Source of the DNA: Ruegeria sp. EL01
GTDB lineage: Bacteria; Pseudomonadota; Alphaproteobacteria; Rhodobacterales; Rhodobacteraceae
Direction: 5' to 3'
Assembly: GCF_900313035.1 (NCBI RefSeq)
Contig: NZ_OMPS01000045.1
Location: 62,001-126,000 of the forward strand
Length of the DNA stretch: 64,000 nucleotides
Under the pieces are notes generated by a model, which saw nothing but the letters and a program-made list of their open reading frames with translations, did no database searches and was not told the origin of the DNA. Shown here piece by piece: positions 16,836 to 26,945 of this stretch. The first letter of the stretch is position 1, and every line of letters begins with the position of its first letter. A program made the translations under genes and the position numbers.

Positions 16836-19800
16836 ATGCAGGCCCTAACCTCCTGGTTCATTCGCAACCCCGTCGCTGCCAATCTTATGATGGCGCTGAT
16901 TTTGTTCCTTGGTGTTCAGACCCTTATGAATATCCGCATCGAAGGGTTTCCTCGGATTCCGCCTGAAAGCGTTACGATATCGATCGAATATCCGGATTCT
17001 ACTGCTGAACAGGTGGATGAGCTGGTGACGCAGAAGGTCGAGCAAGCTCTTGAAGGGCTGGAAGGAGTCCGCAGTATTACATCACAGTCTGAAAATGGCC
17101 TGAGCACAATTTCCGTGCGCCGGGCCGGTGGCGCAAAACTTCAGGCCGTGCTGGATCGCGTTCGCATTCGCATTGATGGGCTGACGGATCTACCGGAAAA
17201 GTCCAAGCGCCCAGTGATTGAAGCCAACAGCTTTGACTTCCCCGCCCTCTATGTGAATCTGCACGGCGATGCAGATCCGGCCACGTTGCAGACTTTGGCG
17301 CAACGGCTCAAGGAAGACTTGCTGGCACAGCCCGAATTGTCGCGCCTTAATATTTGGGGGCTGATCCCGCGTGAGCTGCGGATCGAAATCGACCCGGAAC
17401 AGTTGCGGCACTATGGTTTGACTGTCGCGGACGTCACCCGTGCCATTCGCGAAAATTCGTTGACGTTTCAGGCTGGTCGCTTGCGCACCGAAGGTGGCAC
17501 GATTTTTCTGCGGGCGGACAGCCGGGCCAAATACGCCCCGGAATATGCCGCTTTGCCGGTTATCGAGCGCGATGATGGATCGAATGTGCCGCTTGGCGAT
17601 CTGGCCACAATCGAAGACGGGTTTCTGGATGGAGAATTCCTGTTTCGCATGGACGGCGACCCAACTGTCGGTATGGAAGTTCTGATTGGCCAAAAAGAGA
17701 ACCTGCTGGAGATAAGCCGCGTGGTGCGCAGCACAGTTGACGATTTCAGCCGTCAGCTGCCACCGCAGATCGAGGCCGAAATCTGGGGGGATAGCGCCGG
17801 TTACATAGCAGACCGGCTTGCGCTTTTGCGGTCAAATGGTGTGCAGGGTCTGATACTGGTCACCTTGTTGCTGTCAGTGTTCCTGAATGTCCGGCTGGCT
17901 TTTTGGGTCGCGATGGGCATCCCGATTTCCGTTATGGGGGCAATCGCTGTCTCGGGCTCGAAATGGATCGATTATTCGCTCAACGATGTAACCACCTTTG
18001 GCCTTATCATTGCCTTGGGGATTCTGGTGGATGACGCAGTTGTCGTTGGCGAAAGCGTCTTTGAAGAACGACGCAAAGAGAAAGACCCGATCAAAGGCAC
18101 TGAACGTGGCGTGCACCGCGTGGCCGTCGCCACCGTGTTTGGTGTGTTGACCACAATTGCCGCTTTCTTCCCGATGATGCTGATCGACAATCCGCTGGGA
18201 AAAGTGCTGGCAGGGTTTTCAGGAATTGTCATCCTGACGTTGATCTTCTCATTGATTGAAAGCAAATTCATCCTGCCGGCCCATCTGGCGCATATCCCGT
18301 TGAATCAGGAGAGACGGTATTTGCTGACGCGGATCTGGGGCCGCCTTCAGGACGGGGCGCAAGGCGGTTTGATCTGGTTTAGGGATCGCATCTATTACCC
18401 GATCCTTGTGGCGTCGGTTCGTCAACGTTATGCGGTTCTGATCCTGTTCGTCGCGGCAGCGCTGCTTGGCGTTGGGCTGATGGTCAAAGGTAAGGTCAAA
18501 ACGGTTTTCTTTCCCGATGTTCCCGGACAGGTCATTACCGTGAATCTTGAAATGGATGCGCGCGCGCCCTTTGCGCTCACCCGATCCAACATAGACCGGA
18601 TTGAAGAAACGGTCGAGCAATTGAACATCGAGTTGGCGGACCGTGCTGGTATGCAAGACCCGCCTATCCAAACCATTTTCACGATCATCAGCAGCGCCGG
18701 AAGCGCCCAGATATTCGCGGAAATGCTGCCAGTGACCCAGCGCCCTAATGTGCAAATTCTTGATGTCGTGCGTGAATGGCGGTCACGCGTTGGCGAAGTT
18801 GAAGGCGCGACAGAGCTAGAGTTCACTGGATCAGAGTCCCTCGCCGGTGGGTTCCAGATCAGGCTGGTGTCGAAGGATGAAGATCTGTTGCGACGGGCCA
18901 GCGCCGATATGAAGACCTTCCTGTCCGAAATTGAGGGTGTGACGAACCTAAGGGACGGGCTTGTAGGTGGGCAGCCCGAGCTGAAATTGCGGCTGCGCCC
19001 AGATGCGCGCAACCTGGGATTCAATGCCGAAACCTTGGCCAGTCAGATAGGTTATGGCTTTGGCGGGTCCGAGGTCACCAAAGTTCGGCGCGAAGGGTCC
19101 GAAGTGCGCGTTGTTGTCCAGAACGCGCGTGAAAATCGGGACACGCTTGCGGACCTGATGCAGACCCGGCTGCGCAGTACCACCGGTGCATGGGTGCCTT
19201 TGGAAACAGTGGCGGACATCGAAGGCAGCTATGTTTCAGGGACGGTCAACCGTCGGGATGGTCGCCGTATGAACCTTGTTTCCGCATCGGTCGACCGAAC
19301 AATTGTTGCTCCGGAAGAGGTCGGGCAGGCCGTGTTCCAGCAACTGATACCAGAGTTGAACGCGAACTATCCAAGCGTGAAAGTTCTGGCCGCGGGTGAG
19401 CTTGAGGAGATGGCGGAAATCAGCGGTGGGCTGAAACGCGCTTTGCTGCTGGCAGCGGTGTTGATCTATGTGCTGATGGCCGTGCCGTTAAAAAGCTATT
19501 GGCAGCCGTTCGTGATCCTCGCGATCGTGCCATTCGGCTTTGTTGCTGCAGCAGTCGGGCACCTGATTATGGGCGTGTCTTTGTCGATCTTTTCCTTCTT
19601 TGGAATGCTGGCGCTGACCGGGGTGGTGGTAAATGACAGCCTGGTGATGATCACACGCTACAATCAAGCGCGCGCAGAAGGAGAAACCGTAGATCGGTCG
19701 CTGCACAGCGCTGCCGTCGGGCGCTTTCGGGCGATATTTCTGACGACCGCGACAACCGTCATCGGATTGCTTCCCTTGATGACAGAAACGTCAGAACAAG

Positions 19801-19964
19801 CGCAGTATCTGATCCCGGCTGCGGTTTCTCTGGCATTTGGTGAATTGTTCGGAACGGCCCTGATGCTTGTTCTTGTGCCCGTACTTATAGCAATCACTGA
19901 AGATGTCATTTCCTTGCTGCGTCCTGGGTCAGCCCGGAACCAAGTTCAAAAGGCCGACACATGA
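16836..19964 (+). CDS. RND-family efflux pump, inner-membrane subunit
   Basis: 1042 residues, full length for AcrB/MexB-like pumps. The first membrane helix begins WFIRNPVAANLMMALILFLGV. A large periplasmic domain follows, then helices TM2-TM6 with the proton-relay segment FGLIIALGILVDDAVVVGE in TM4 (adjacent aspartates intact). A second periplasmic domain and the last helices follow (ALTGVVVNDSLVMITRYNQ, FLTTATTVIGLLPL). The sequence resembles the broad multidrug/solvent branch and not heavy-metal CusA. Substrates cannot be predicted. Confidence 0.94.
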   Translation: MQALTSWFIRNPVAANLMMALILFLGVQTLMNIRIEGFPRIPPESVTISIEYPDSTAEQVDELVTQKVEQALEGLEGVRSITSQSENGLSTISVRRAGGAKLQAVLDRVRIRIDGLTDLPEKSKRPVIEANSFDFPALYVNLHGDADPATLQTLAQRLKEDLLAQPELSRLNIWGLIPRELRIEIDPEQLRHYGLTVADVTRAIRENSLTFQAGRLRTEGGTIFLRADSRAKYAPEYAALPVIERDDGSNVPLGDLATIEDGFLDGEFLFRMDGDPTVGMEVLIGQKENLLEISRVVRSTVDDFSRQLPPQIEAEIWGDSAGYIADRLALLRSNGVQGLILVTLLLSVFLNVRLAFWVAMGIPISVMGAIAVSGSKWIDYSLNDVTTFGLIIALGILVDDAVVVGESVFEERRKEKDPIKGTERGVHRVAVATVFGVLTTIAAFFPMMLIDNPLGKVLAGFSGIVILTLIFSLIESKFILPAHLAHIPLNQERRYLLTRIWGRLQDGAQGGLIWFRDRIYYPILVASVRQRYAVLILFVAAALLGVGLMVKGKVKTVFFPDVPGQVITVNLEMDARAPFALTRSNIDRIEETVEQLNIELADRAGMQDPPIQTIFTIISSAGSAQIFAEMLPVTQRPNVQILDVVREWRSRVGEVEGATELEFTGSESLAGGFQIRLVSKDEDLLRRASADMKTFLSEIEGVTNLRDGLVGGQPELKLRLRPDARNLGFNAETLASQIGYGFGGSEVTKVRREGSEVRVVVQNARENRDTLADLMQTRLRSTTGAWVPLETVADIEGSYVSGTVNRRDGRRMNLVSASVDRTIVAPEEVGQAVFQQLIPELNANYPSVKVLAAGELEEMAEISGGLKRALLLAAVLIYVLMAVPLKSYWQPFVILAIVPFGFVAAAVGHLIMGVSLSIFSFFGMLALTGVVVNDSLVMITRYNQARAEGETVDRSLHSAAVGRFRAIFLTTATTVIGLLPLMTETSEQAQYLIPAAVSLAFGELFGTALMLVLVPVLIAITEDVISLLRPGSARNQVQKADT

Positions 19965-20359
19965 TTATGCGGTAATCCAGCTTGGTGAATCCGGATGCAG
20001 TGTGCATACTTGGGCCACATCTGAACACCGTATGAATACCCGCAGATTGCTGCCGTGAAGCTTGTTGGGATCTCCGACCTTCGGGGCCGGGTTAGCCAAG
20101 TTTTCATCTGCTGCAACTGGCCAAAGCCACATAGCCAAACTGACAGCAACAAGACCGTAGGTTCTGAGCTGCGAGGAGTGCCTCGTCTACGCGAATGTTT
20201 TGGCAAACACGTAAGGGGAGTAGCAAACGAGTTGACAATGGATAACGTATTTTGGATACAAAACGCAGAGTCCGAACTGAATCATTGCCCGCATACACCG
20301 CAAGGACCGTATGAACCGGTCGTGGATCAGGGCTTGGACCTATAAAACGGGAGGAACCA
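19965..20359. other. Intergenic region carrying the dipeptide operon promoter
   Basis: 395 bases without a convincing gene. The 3' third holds a -35-like TTGACA (20232-20237), with -10-like bases around 20255-20260 that overlap the GntR-type operator annotated separately. No terminator for the RND operon is evident. Confidence 0.5.
20247..20264. promoter_or_regulatory. GntR-type operator upstream of the dipeptide operon
   Basis: GTATTTTGGATACAAAAC; read on the other strand it contains TTGTATCCAAAATAC, which matches 14 of 15 bases of TTGTATCCAGAATAC in the palindrome before the GntR gene at 27656. It overlaps the probable -10 region, so binding would repress. Confidence 0.7.
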
Positions 20360-21943
20360 ATGAAGTTTACAATGTTGGCTGCCACGGCAGTTGCAGCACT
20401 CACCGGGTTTGCCGCACAGGCAAATACGCTGGTGTATTGTTCAGAAGGGTCGCCGGAAGGCTTTGACCCCGCGCTGTTCACCGCAGGTACGACGTTCGAT
20501 GCGTCTTCGCACCCGATCTACAATCGCCTTCTGGAGTTTGAAACCGGAACGACAAACGTGATCCCCGGACTGGCGGAAAGCGTTGAAGCCAGCGATGATG
20601 GTCTGGAATACACATTCAAGCTGCGTCAGGGTGTCAAATTCCATTCGAATGACGAGTTCACCCCGTCTCGTGATTTCAACGCGGATGATGTGATCTTTTC
20701 GTTTATGCGTCAGAAAGACGAAGCCCACGCCTATAATCAGGTGTCAGGTGGAACCTGGGAATACTTCCAAAGCATGGGCATGCCTGATCTGGTGGAGTCT
20801 ATCGAGAAAGTCGACGACTACACGGTGAAATTCACACTGTCCAAACCTGAAGCTCCGTTCGTTGCCAACATGGCGATGGACTTTGCCTCGATCCTGTCGG
20901 CTGAATACGCCGATGCGATGATGGAAGCAGGTACACCTGAAAAGCTGAACACAGCGCCGATCGGAACGGGTCCGTTCTCATTCCTGGCCTACCAGAAGGA
21001 CGCCGTTATCCGGTACGCCAACAATGGTGACTACTGGAGCGCCCCGGCCCAAGTGGACAACCTGATCTTTGCGATCACGCCGGATGCATCGGTGCGCTAT
21101 CAAAAGCTGAAAGCGGGCGAATGCCACATCATGCCGTATCCGAACCCAGCCGATATTCAGGCGATGCAGGATGATGCCGACATCAACATGATGGAGCAGG
21201 AAGGCCTGAACGTTGGCTACCTTGCGTATAACACCACCATGGCGCCGTTCGACAATCCGAAGGTGCGTAAAGCGCTGAACATGGCGATCGACAAAAACGC
21301 GATCATCGATGTGGTTTTCCAGGGCTCGGGTCAAGTTGCCAAGAACCCAATTCCGCCGACCATGTGGGGCTATAACGAAGCAATCGTTGATGACGCCTAT
21401 GATCCCGAAGCAGCCAAAGCGATGCTCGAAGCCGAAGGCGTCAAAGACCTGAAGATGAAGGTCTGGGCGATGCCGGTACAGCGTCCGTACAACCCGAACG
21501 CGCGTCGTATGGCGGAACTGATCCAGGCTGACTATGCCAAGGTCGGCGTCGATGTCGAGATCGTGTCGTACGAATGGGGCGAATACCTGTCGCGTTCGAA
21601 AGAACTGAACCGTGATGGCGCAGTTCTTTTGGGCTGGACTGGTGACAATGGCGATCCGGACAACTTCCTGGCGGTTCTGCTGGGGTGTGACGGACGCGAA
21701 GCGTCGAACCGCGCACAATGGTGCCATCAGCCGTTCGAGGATCTGATCCTCAAGGCTAAGCAATCCACGGACCAGGCTGAACGCGCCAAGCTTTACGAAG
21801 ACGCTCAGGTTGTCTTCAAAGACCAGGCGCCTTGGGCAACGATCGCACACTCGGTCGTGTACATGCCGATGAGCAACAAGGTCAAAGGCTACAAGGTTCA
21901 TCCCTTGGGCGGTCACATCTTCTACGGTGTAAGCGTCGAATAA
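20360..21943 (+). CDS. Dipeptide-type ABC transporter substrate-binding protein (DppA-like, SBP_bac_5)
   Basis: 527 residues; GGGAGGAACCA precedes the ATG, and a signal peptide ends GFAAQA. LVYCSEGSPEGFDPALFTAG and FNADDVIFSFMRQKD, together with GDNGDPDNFLAVLLGC near the C-terminus, are characteristic of the DppA subgroup that binds dipeptides or haem. It is the first gene of a five-gene operon. A hairpin after it would let it be made in excess of the membrane subunits, as is usual. Confidence 0.92.
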   Translation: MKFTMLAATAVAALTGFAAQANTLVYCSEGSPEGFDPALFTAGTTFDASSHPIYNRLLEFETGTTNVIPGLAESVEASDDGLEYTFKLRQGVKFHSNDEFTPSRDFNADDVIFSFMRQKDEAHAYNQVSGGTWEYFQSMGMPDLVESIEKVDDYTVKFTLSKPEAPFVANMAMDFASILSAEYADAMMEAGTPEKLNTAPIGTGPFSFLAYQKDAVIRYANNGDYWSAPAQVDNLIFAITPDASVRYQKLKAGECHIMPYPNPADIQAMQDDADINMMEQEGLNVGYLAYNTTMAPFDNPKVRKALNMAIDKNAIIDVVFQGSGQVAKNPIPPTMWGYNEAIVDDAYDPEAAKAMLEAEGVKDLKMKVWAMPVQRPYNPNARRMAELIQADYAKVGVDVEIVSYEWGEYLSRSKELNRDGAVLLGWTGDNGDPDNFLAVLLGCDGREASNRAQWCHQPFEDLILKAKQSTDQAERAKLYEDAQVVFKDQAPWATIAHSVVYMPMSNKVKGYKVHPLGGHIFYGVSVE

Positions 21944-21958
21944 CCCACCACTCACTGG

Positions 21959-21994
21959 CCGGAGCCGCCTCAACTGGCGGCTCCGGTTTCTTTT
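21959..21994 (+). terminator. Intra-operon hairpin with T tract after the binding-protein gene
   Basis: CCGGAGCCGCC (21959-21969) pairs perfectly with GGCGGCTCCGG (21976-21986) over a 6-base loop, then TTTCTTTT. It fits a partial terminator that lowers expression of the downstream peptidase and permease genes relative to the binding protein. Confidence 0.8.
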
Positions 21995-22008
21995 GGAGAA
22001 TAGTCTGA

Positions 22009-23103
22009 ATGCCAGATTTGTCCGAGTACCGCCAACTGGCAAAGGACATGTCAGTCGATGCCGTGGCCCTTGTGCCCGGCCCGAATTTCACCCGTGCTAT
22101 CGGCCACGCTTTCATGAGCCACGAGCGCCCCTTTGTGCTCGTGATCCCCGCTTCGGGCAAACCAGCCGCAATTGTTCCTAATCTTGAACTAGGGTCCTGG
22201 GACCTGGTCGGCTTTGACGGCGCAGTCTTCGATTGGCGTGATCAATCTGGCTATGATGGCGCCTTTGCAAAGCTTGCCGCACACTTGCCGTTGGCAACAC
22301 TGGCCGTCGAAGGTCAAGTCATGCGCGTGTTTGTGTCCAACGCGCTGACAAAGGCCCTGCCGGATCTGCAGATCGTCGATGCGGAACGTGAGATTTCCGG
22401 TCTAAGGATCATCAAAACCGAAGATGACATTGCAGCCTTGCAGGCCGCCATTGATATCTCAGAGCGCGCTTTGGAGCGGGTCGTTGCTGATGTGCGCATC
22501 GGTCAGACGGAAAAAGAAATTGAGCAGGCGCTAATACAGGCGCTGTTCGCCGAAGGCGCCTCGTCACTCGCCTTTTCGCCGATTGTCGCGGCTGGTGATA
22601 ACTCGGCACAACCGCATGGCAAAGCCCGGTCAGACTACAAGATACAGGCTGGCGATGCGCTGCTGTTTGACTTTGGCGCGCGCAAGCATGGATTTGCGGC
22701 GGATATCACGCGCACGTTTTTTGTTGGCGAAGCCTCGGATGAGGGCAGGGCGGTGTATGACATCGTATTGCGGGCCAATCAGGTCGGGTTTGAGATCTGC
22801 CGCCCTGGCGTTACCGCCCATGACATCGATGACGCTGTGATCAGCGTACTCGAAGCGTCGCCCTACGCCGATCGCATCCGCACCAAAACAGGCCACGGGC
22901 TGGGCCGCGATGTGCACGAGGCCCCGTATATCATGCGTGGGAACGATCAGGTTATCCGCGCCGGCATGGTCTGGACGAACGAGCCGGGTCTTTATGATCT
23001 GGGAAACTTCGGCATTCGCATCGAAGATGATGTATTGGTAACCGAGGATGGTTGCCGGTCTCTGACCAGCTTTCCCAAAGATCTCAGAATCATAGGTCGC
23101 TGA
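22009..23103 (+). CDS. M24-family metallopeptidase (Xaa-Pro aminopeptidase/creatinase fold)
   Basis: 364 residues. The N-terminal creatinase-type domain (1-130) precedes a pita-bread domain. The dinuclear metal ligands are visible: FDFGARKHGFAADITR (two Asp), GHGLGRDVHEAP (His), NEPGLY and IRIEDDVLV (two Glu). It therefore looks like a metal-dependent peptidase, not a creatinase, which has lost these ligands. It lies inside the dipeptide transporter operon and its stop overlaps the next start (TGATG), so it probably cleaves the imported peptides, X-Pro bonds being the family preference. Confidence 0.88.
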   Translation: MPDLSEYRQLAKDMSVDAVALVPGPNFTRAIGHAFMSHERPFVLVIPASGKPAAIVPNLELGSWDLVGFDGAVFDWRDQSGYDGAFAKLAAHLPLATLAVEGQVMRVFVSNALTKALPDLQIVDAEREISGLRIIKTEDDIAALQAAIDISERALERVVADVRIGQTEKEIEQALIQALFAEGASSLAFSPIVAAGDNSAQPHGKARSDYKIQAGDALLFDFGARKHGFAADITRTFFVGEASDEGRAVYDIVLRANQVGFEICRPGVTAHDIDDAVISVLEASPYADRIRTKTGHGLGRDVHEAPYIMRGNDQVIRAGMVWTNEPGLYDLGNFGIRIEDDVLVTEDGCRSLTSFPKDLRIIGR

Positions 23104-24110
23104 TGTTTGGCTATTTCATATCCCGATTGGGCATGTTCATTCCGACGTTCCTCGGGGTGACCCTGATTTCTTTCATGTTCATCCGCGTGCTGCCCGGTGA
23201 CCCGATTATCGTGATGGCCGGTGAACGCGGGATGACCGAAGAACGCTATCAGGAAATGGTCAAAAAGCTGGGCTTCGACAAACCCGTTCTGCAACAATAC
23301 TGGGACTATCTAACCGGTGTCATGCAGGGTGATCTGGGCGAAAGCTTTGTCACCAAGAAACCGGTTTGGGACGAATTCTTCGCGCTGTTCCCGGCAACAC
23401 TGGAGCTGTCGATCTGCGCGATGATTTTCGCGGTGGCTTTGGGGTTGCCTGCAGGTGTGATCGCGGCAGTGAATCGCGGCAAGTTCTTTGACCGGGCGCT
23501 GATGTCATCGGCGCTGATTGGATATTCCATGCCAATCTTCTGGTGGGCACTGCTGCTGATCATCGTGTTTTCCGGCAATCTGGGCTGGACGCCGGTCTCA
23601 GGTCGGATTGATCTGTTGTACTACTTCCCAAGTGTCACGGGCTTCATGCTGATCGACAGTTTGTTGTCAGGTCAGGCAGGCGCGTTTCAATCTGCCGTTC
23701 GGCACTTGATATTGCCCACGATTGTTCTTGGCACCATTCCTCTGGCCGTCATTGCGCGTCAGACCCGGTCCGCCATGCTTGAAGTTTTGGGAGAGGATTA
23801 TATCCGAACAGCCCGTGCGAAAGGCCTGTCGCCAACGCGGATCAACGGGCTGCACGCGCTGCGCAATGCACTGATCCCGGTCATTACGGTTATTGGCCTG
23901 TCAGTTGGCACATTGCTGGCCGGGGCAATCCTGACCGAAACCATCTTTAGTTGGCCGGGGATCGGCAAGTGGATGGTGGATAGTATTTTCCGCCGGGACT
24001 ACCCGGTGGTGCAGGGCGGTCTGCTGATGATTGCAGTGATCGTCATGCTGGTGAACCTGTTGGTCGATGTTCTTTACGGCATCATCAACCCGAAAATCCG
24101 GAGGCGGTGA
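23103..24110 (+). CDS. Dipeptide ABC transporter permease (DppB-like)
   Basis: 335 residues; the ATG at 23103 overlaps the upstream stop. It begins MFGYFISRLGMFIPTFLGVTLISFMFIRVLPGDP, the standard DppB opening. Six membrane segments are present, with the EAA loop EDYIRTARAKGLSPTRINGLHALRNALIPVIT. It pairs with the next gene to form the membrane channel. Confidence 0.93.
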   Translation: MFGYFISRLGMFIPTFLGVTLISFMFIRVLPGDPIIVMAGERGMTEERYQEMVKKLGFDKPVLQQYWDYLTGVMQGDLGESFVTKKPVWDEFFALFPATLELSICAMIFAVALGLPAGVIAAVNRGKFFDRALMSSALIGYSMPIFWWALLLIIVFSGNLGWTPVSGRIDLLYYFPSVTGFMLIDSLLSGQAGAFQSAVRHLILPTIVLGTIPLAVIARQTRSAMLEVLGEDYIRTARAKGLSPTRINGLHALRNALIPVITVIGLSVGTLLAGAILTETIFSWPGIGKWMVDSIFRRDYPVVQGGLLMIAVIVMLVNLLVDVLYGIINPKIRRR

Positions 24111-25012
24111 TGGCTGAACTATCTGCGAACGCACCCAAGACCGAAAACCGCCCCAGCGCGCTGCGCGAGTTCTGGTTTTACTTCAGCGAAAATCGTGGTG
24201 CTGTGATTGGCCTGTGGGTCTTTGCCGCCTTTGTCTTCTGCGCAGCCTTTGCGCCGCTGTTGGCCCCATATGACCCAACCGAGCAGTTTCGGACTCACAT
24301 TCTGCAGCCGCCGGTGTGGCAAGAAGGTGGCAGCTGGGCGTTCCCACTGGGCACAGATCCGTTGGGTCGGGACATGCTGTCTCGTCTGATCATGGGCTCG
24401 CGTTATTCCTTCTTTGTCGGGATTGTCGTGGTGGTTGTGGCCGTGTCGGGTGGTGTGATCGTCGGCTTGTTGTCCGGCTTCGCACCCAAATGGGTCGATA
24501 CGCTGATCATGCGCGTCATGGACATCATTCTCGCCTTCCCGTCCCTGTTGCTGGCTTTGGTGCTGGTTGCCATCCTTGGCCCGTCGCTGACCAATGCGAT
24601 GATCGCCATCGCCATCGTGTTTCAACCGCATTACGTGCGTCTGACCCGCGCGTCGGTTCTAGCTGAACGGCAGAAGGACTATGTCACCTCGGCGCGGGTT
24701 GCAGGTGCCGGAAGATCGCGGTTGATGTTCATCACAGTGCTACCGAATTGTCTGGCGCCGATCATCGTGCAGGCGGCCCTGTCCTTTTCCACAGCCATTC
24801 TGGATGCGGCCGCACTTGGCTTTCTGGGTATGGGCGCGCAACCGCCCACACCGGAATGGGGCACGATGCTGGCCGAAGCGCGCGAGTTTATTCTGCGCGC
24901 CTGGTGGGTGGTGACCTTCCCCGGTCTGGCCATCCTGGTCACGGTGCTTGCCATCAATCTGATGGGCGACGGGCTGCGCGATGCGCTGGACCCGAAACTG
25001 AAGCGGAGCTGA
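24110..25012 (+). CDS. Dipeptide ABC transporter permease (DppC-like)
   Basis: 300 residues; start at 24110, overlapping the DppB-like stop by one base. Features are GTDPLGRDMLSRLIMGSRYSF, typical of DppC, and the EAA loop KDYVTSARVAGAGRSRLMFITVLPNCLAPIIVQA, with six membrane segments. It partners the DppB-like protein. Confidence 0.93.
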   Translation: MAELSANAPKTENRPSALREFWFYFSENRGAVIGLWVFAAFVFCAAFAPLLAPYDPTEQFRTHILQPPVWQEGGSWAFPLGTDPLGRDMLSRLIMGSRYSFFVGIVVVVVAVSGGVIVGLLSGFAPKWVDTLIMRVMDIILAFPSLLLALVLVAILGPSLTNAMIAIAIVFQPHYVRLTRASVLAERQKDYVTSARVAGAGRSRLMFITVLPNCLAPIIVQAALSFSTAILDAAALGFLGMGAQPPTPEWGTMLAEAREFILRAWWVVTFPGLAILVTVLAINLMGDGLRDALDPKLKRS

Positions 25013-25016
25013 TTGC

Positions 25017-25994
25017 ATGAGCCTTTTGGAGATCCGAAACCTTTCGGTTGAATTTGCCACTGCTTCCGGGGAATTCCGTGCAGTGGATGGGGTCGACCTG
25101 TCTGTCAACAAAGGCGAATTGCTGGCCATCGTTGGCGAAAGTGGCTCGGGCAAATCCGTGTCTATGCTGGCTATGATGGGTCTATTGCCCTGGACCGCCA
25201 CCATCACCGCAGATGAGATGAGTTTTGAGGGGCGCGACCTGTCGCAAATCTCAGCAAAAGAGCGGCGCAAGATCATCGGCAAAGAAATGGCGATGATCTT
25301 TCAGGAACCGATGTCATCGCTCAATCCCTGTTTCACGGTTGGGTTCCAAATCAAGGAAGCCCTGCGCATTCACTTGGGTCTGAACCGAAAAGACCGGAAT
25401 CAACGCGCAATTGAGCTGTTCGATCAGGTTGGTATTCCTGCGCCGGAAAGCCGTCTGAATACATTTCCGCATCAGATGTCAGGCGGCATGAACCAGCGCG
25501 TAATGATCGCCATGGCCATTGCCTGTAAACCCAAGCTGCTGATCGCGGATGAACCTACAACAGCGCTGGATGTGACCATTCAGGCGCAGATTCTGGATCT
25601 GCTGGTTCGGCTGCGCGATGAACAGGGTATGGGCCTGGTTCTGATTACTCACGACATGGGTGTGGTTGCTGAAACGGCAGAGCGCGTGCAGGTCCAATAT
25701 GCAGGTCAAAAAGTCGAGGAGCAGACCGTCAGAGACCTGTTCCGCACGCCGCGCCATCCGTATACATCCGCTTTGCTCAGCGCATTGCCGGAACGGGCCA
25801 CGTCAAAGCTGTTGCCGACCATTCCGGGCGTTGTACCAGGTCAGTTTGACCGGCCCAAGGGCTGCCTGTTCGGGCCACGATGCAGGTTCGCCGACGAAAC
25901 CTGTGTAGAAACGCCGCCTGTTCCGCATGGCGAAGACTTTGGTAAGGCGCGCTGCCACCACGTCGAAAAGATAGCAGCCGGAGAATTGGCATGA
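25017..25994 (+). CDS. Dipeptide ABC transporter ATP-binding protein (DppD-like)
   Basis: 325 residues. Walker [14 protein letters not shown], signature [17 protein letters not shown], Walker [14 protein letters not shown], and the C-terminal oligopeptide-ABC region with cysteines ([16 protein letters not shown]) that in this family can hold a [4Fe-4S] cluster. Overlaps the next ATPase gene by 4 bases (ATGA). Confidence 0.93.
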   Translation: MSLLEIRNLSVEFATASGEFRAVDGVDLSVNKGELLAIVGESGSGKSVSMLAMMGLLPWTATITADEMSFEGRDLSQISAKERRKIIGKEMAMIFQEPMSSLNPCFTVGFQIKEALRIHLGLNRKDRNQRAIELFDQVGIPAPESRLNTFPHQMSGGMNQRVMIAMAIACKPKLLIADEPTTALDVTIQAQILDLLVRLRDEQGMGLVLITHDMGVVAETAERVQVQYAGQKVEEQTVRDLFRTPRHPYTSALLSALPERATSKLLPTIPGVVPGQFDRPKGCLFGPRCRFADETCVETPPVPHGEDFGKARCHHVEKIAAGELA

Positions 25995-26945
25995 GTGCAC
26001 CTATCGTACAAGCGACTGCCTTGGCCCGGTTCTATACGGTCAAAAGCGGGCTGCTGTCGAAACCGGCCACAGTAAAGGCGTTGTCAGGCGTCGATTTCGA
26101 TCTTCAGCCGGGCAAAACACTGGCGATTGTTGGTGAATCCGGCTGTGGTAAATCCACGCTTGCGCGGTTGGTGACAATGATCGAAGAGCCGACTTCGGGC
26201 AGTCTGACCATAGATGGGGTCGACATCACCCCATCAAAATGGAGCGATATGCGTGAAACTGTGCAGATCGTGTTTCAGGACCCCTATGGTTCACTGAACC
26301 CGCGCCAACGGATCGGGCAGATTCTGCAGGAACCTTTGATCATCAACCGCCCTGAGATGACAGCAGATGATCGCGAGGCGCGCGCGTGAGATGTTGGAAT
26401 TGGTTGGCCTGCGCCCAGAACATTATGACCGCTATCCACATATGTTCTCGGGTGGTCAGCGGCAGCGGATCGCCATCGCGCGTGCGTTGATGCTGAACCC
26501 AAAAGTTTTGGTTTTGGACGAACCTGTCTCGGCTCTGGATGTTTCGATCCAGTCGCAGATTTTGAACCTGTTGGTGGAATTGCAGGAGCGGCTGAATCTG
26601 GCTTACCTGTTCATTTCCCATGACCTGTCCGTGGTGAAGCATTTTGCCGATGATGTGATTGTCATGTATCTGGGCCGCGCGGTGGAAAAAGCTGCGAAAG
26701 AAGATTTGTTTGCGGCCCCTCGACATCCATATTCCAAGGCACTGTTGTCCACCACTCCACGGGCAGACCCGGACGCCAAGAAAGATCGGATCAAGCTGGA
26801 GGGTGAATTGCCGTCGCCGATGAATGTTCCAAAGGGCTGTGCTTTTGCCCAAAGGTGCTGGCTGGCCACGGACGAGTGCCGTGCTGCACCGCCCGAGCTA
26901 AGCGGCACGACGCATCAGGTCGCGTGCCTGTATCCCTTATCATAG
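25991..26945 (+). pseudogene. Dipeptide ABC transporter ATP-binding protein (DppF-like), frameshifted
   Basis: The frame from 25991 carries Walker [11 protein letters not shown] and the Q-loop, and stops at 26389. The rest (signature [15 protein letters not shown], Walker [14 protein letters not shown]-terminal [16 protein letters not shown]) continues in another frame to 26945. The break sits in GCGCGCGCG at 26378-26386; one more CG unit would give [14 protein letters not shown] and a normal 318-residue protein. The locus otherwise has complete DppABCD. If the indel is real, the transporter lacks one of its two ATPases unless another can substitute. Its end overlaps the convergent GntR gene by 6 bases. 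Confidence 0.85.

Noticed and set aside
20055..20345. Open frame of 96 codons before the dipeptide operon
   Set aside because: It runs through the promoter and GntR operator and has no coding character.
22009..23103. True creatinase, which would link to the guanidino/DMGDH locus
   Set aside because: The five dinuclear metal ligands of M24 peptidases are all present, whereas creatinase lacks them, and the gene belongs to a dipeptide transporter operon.
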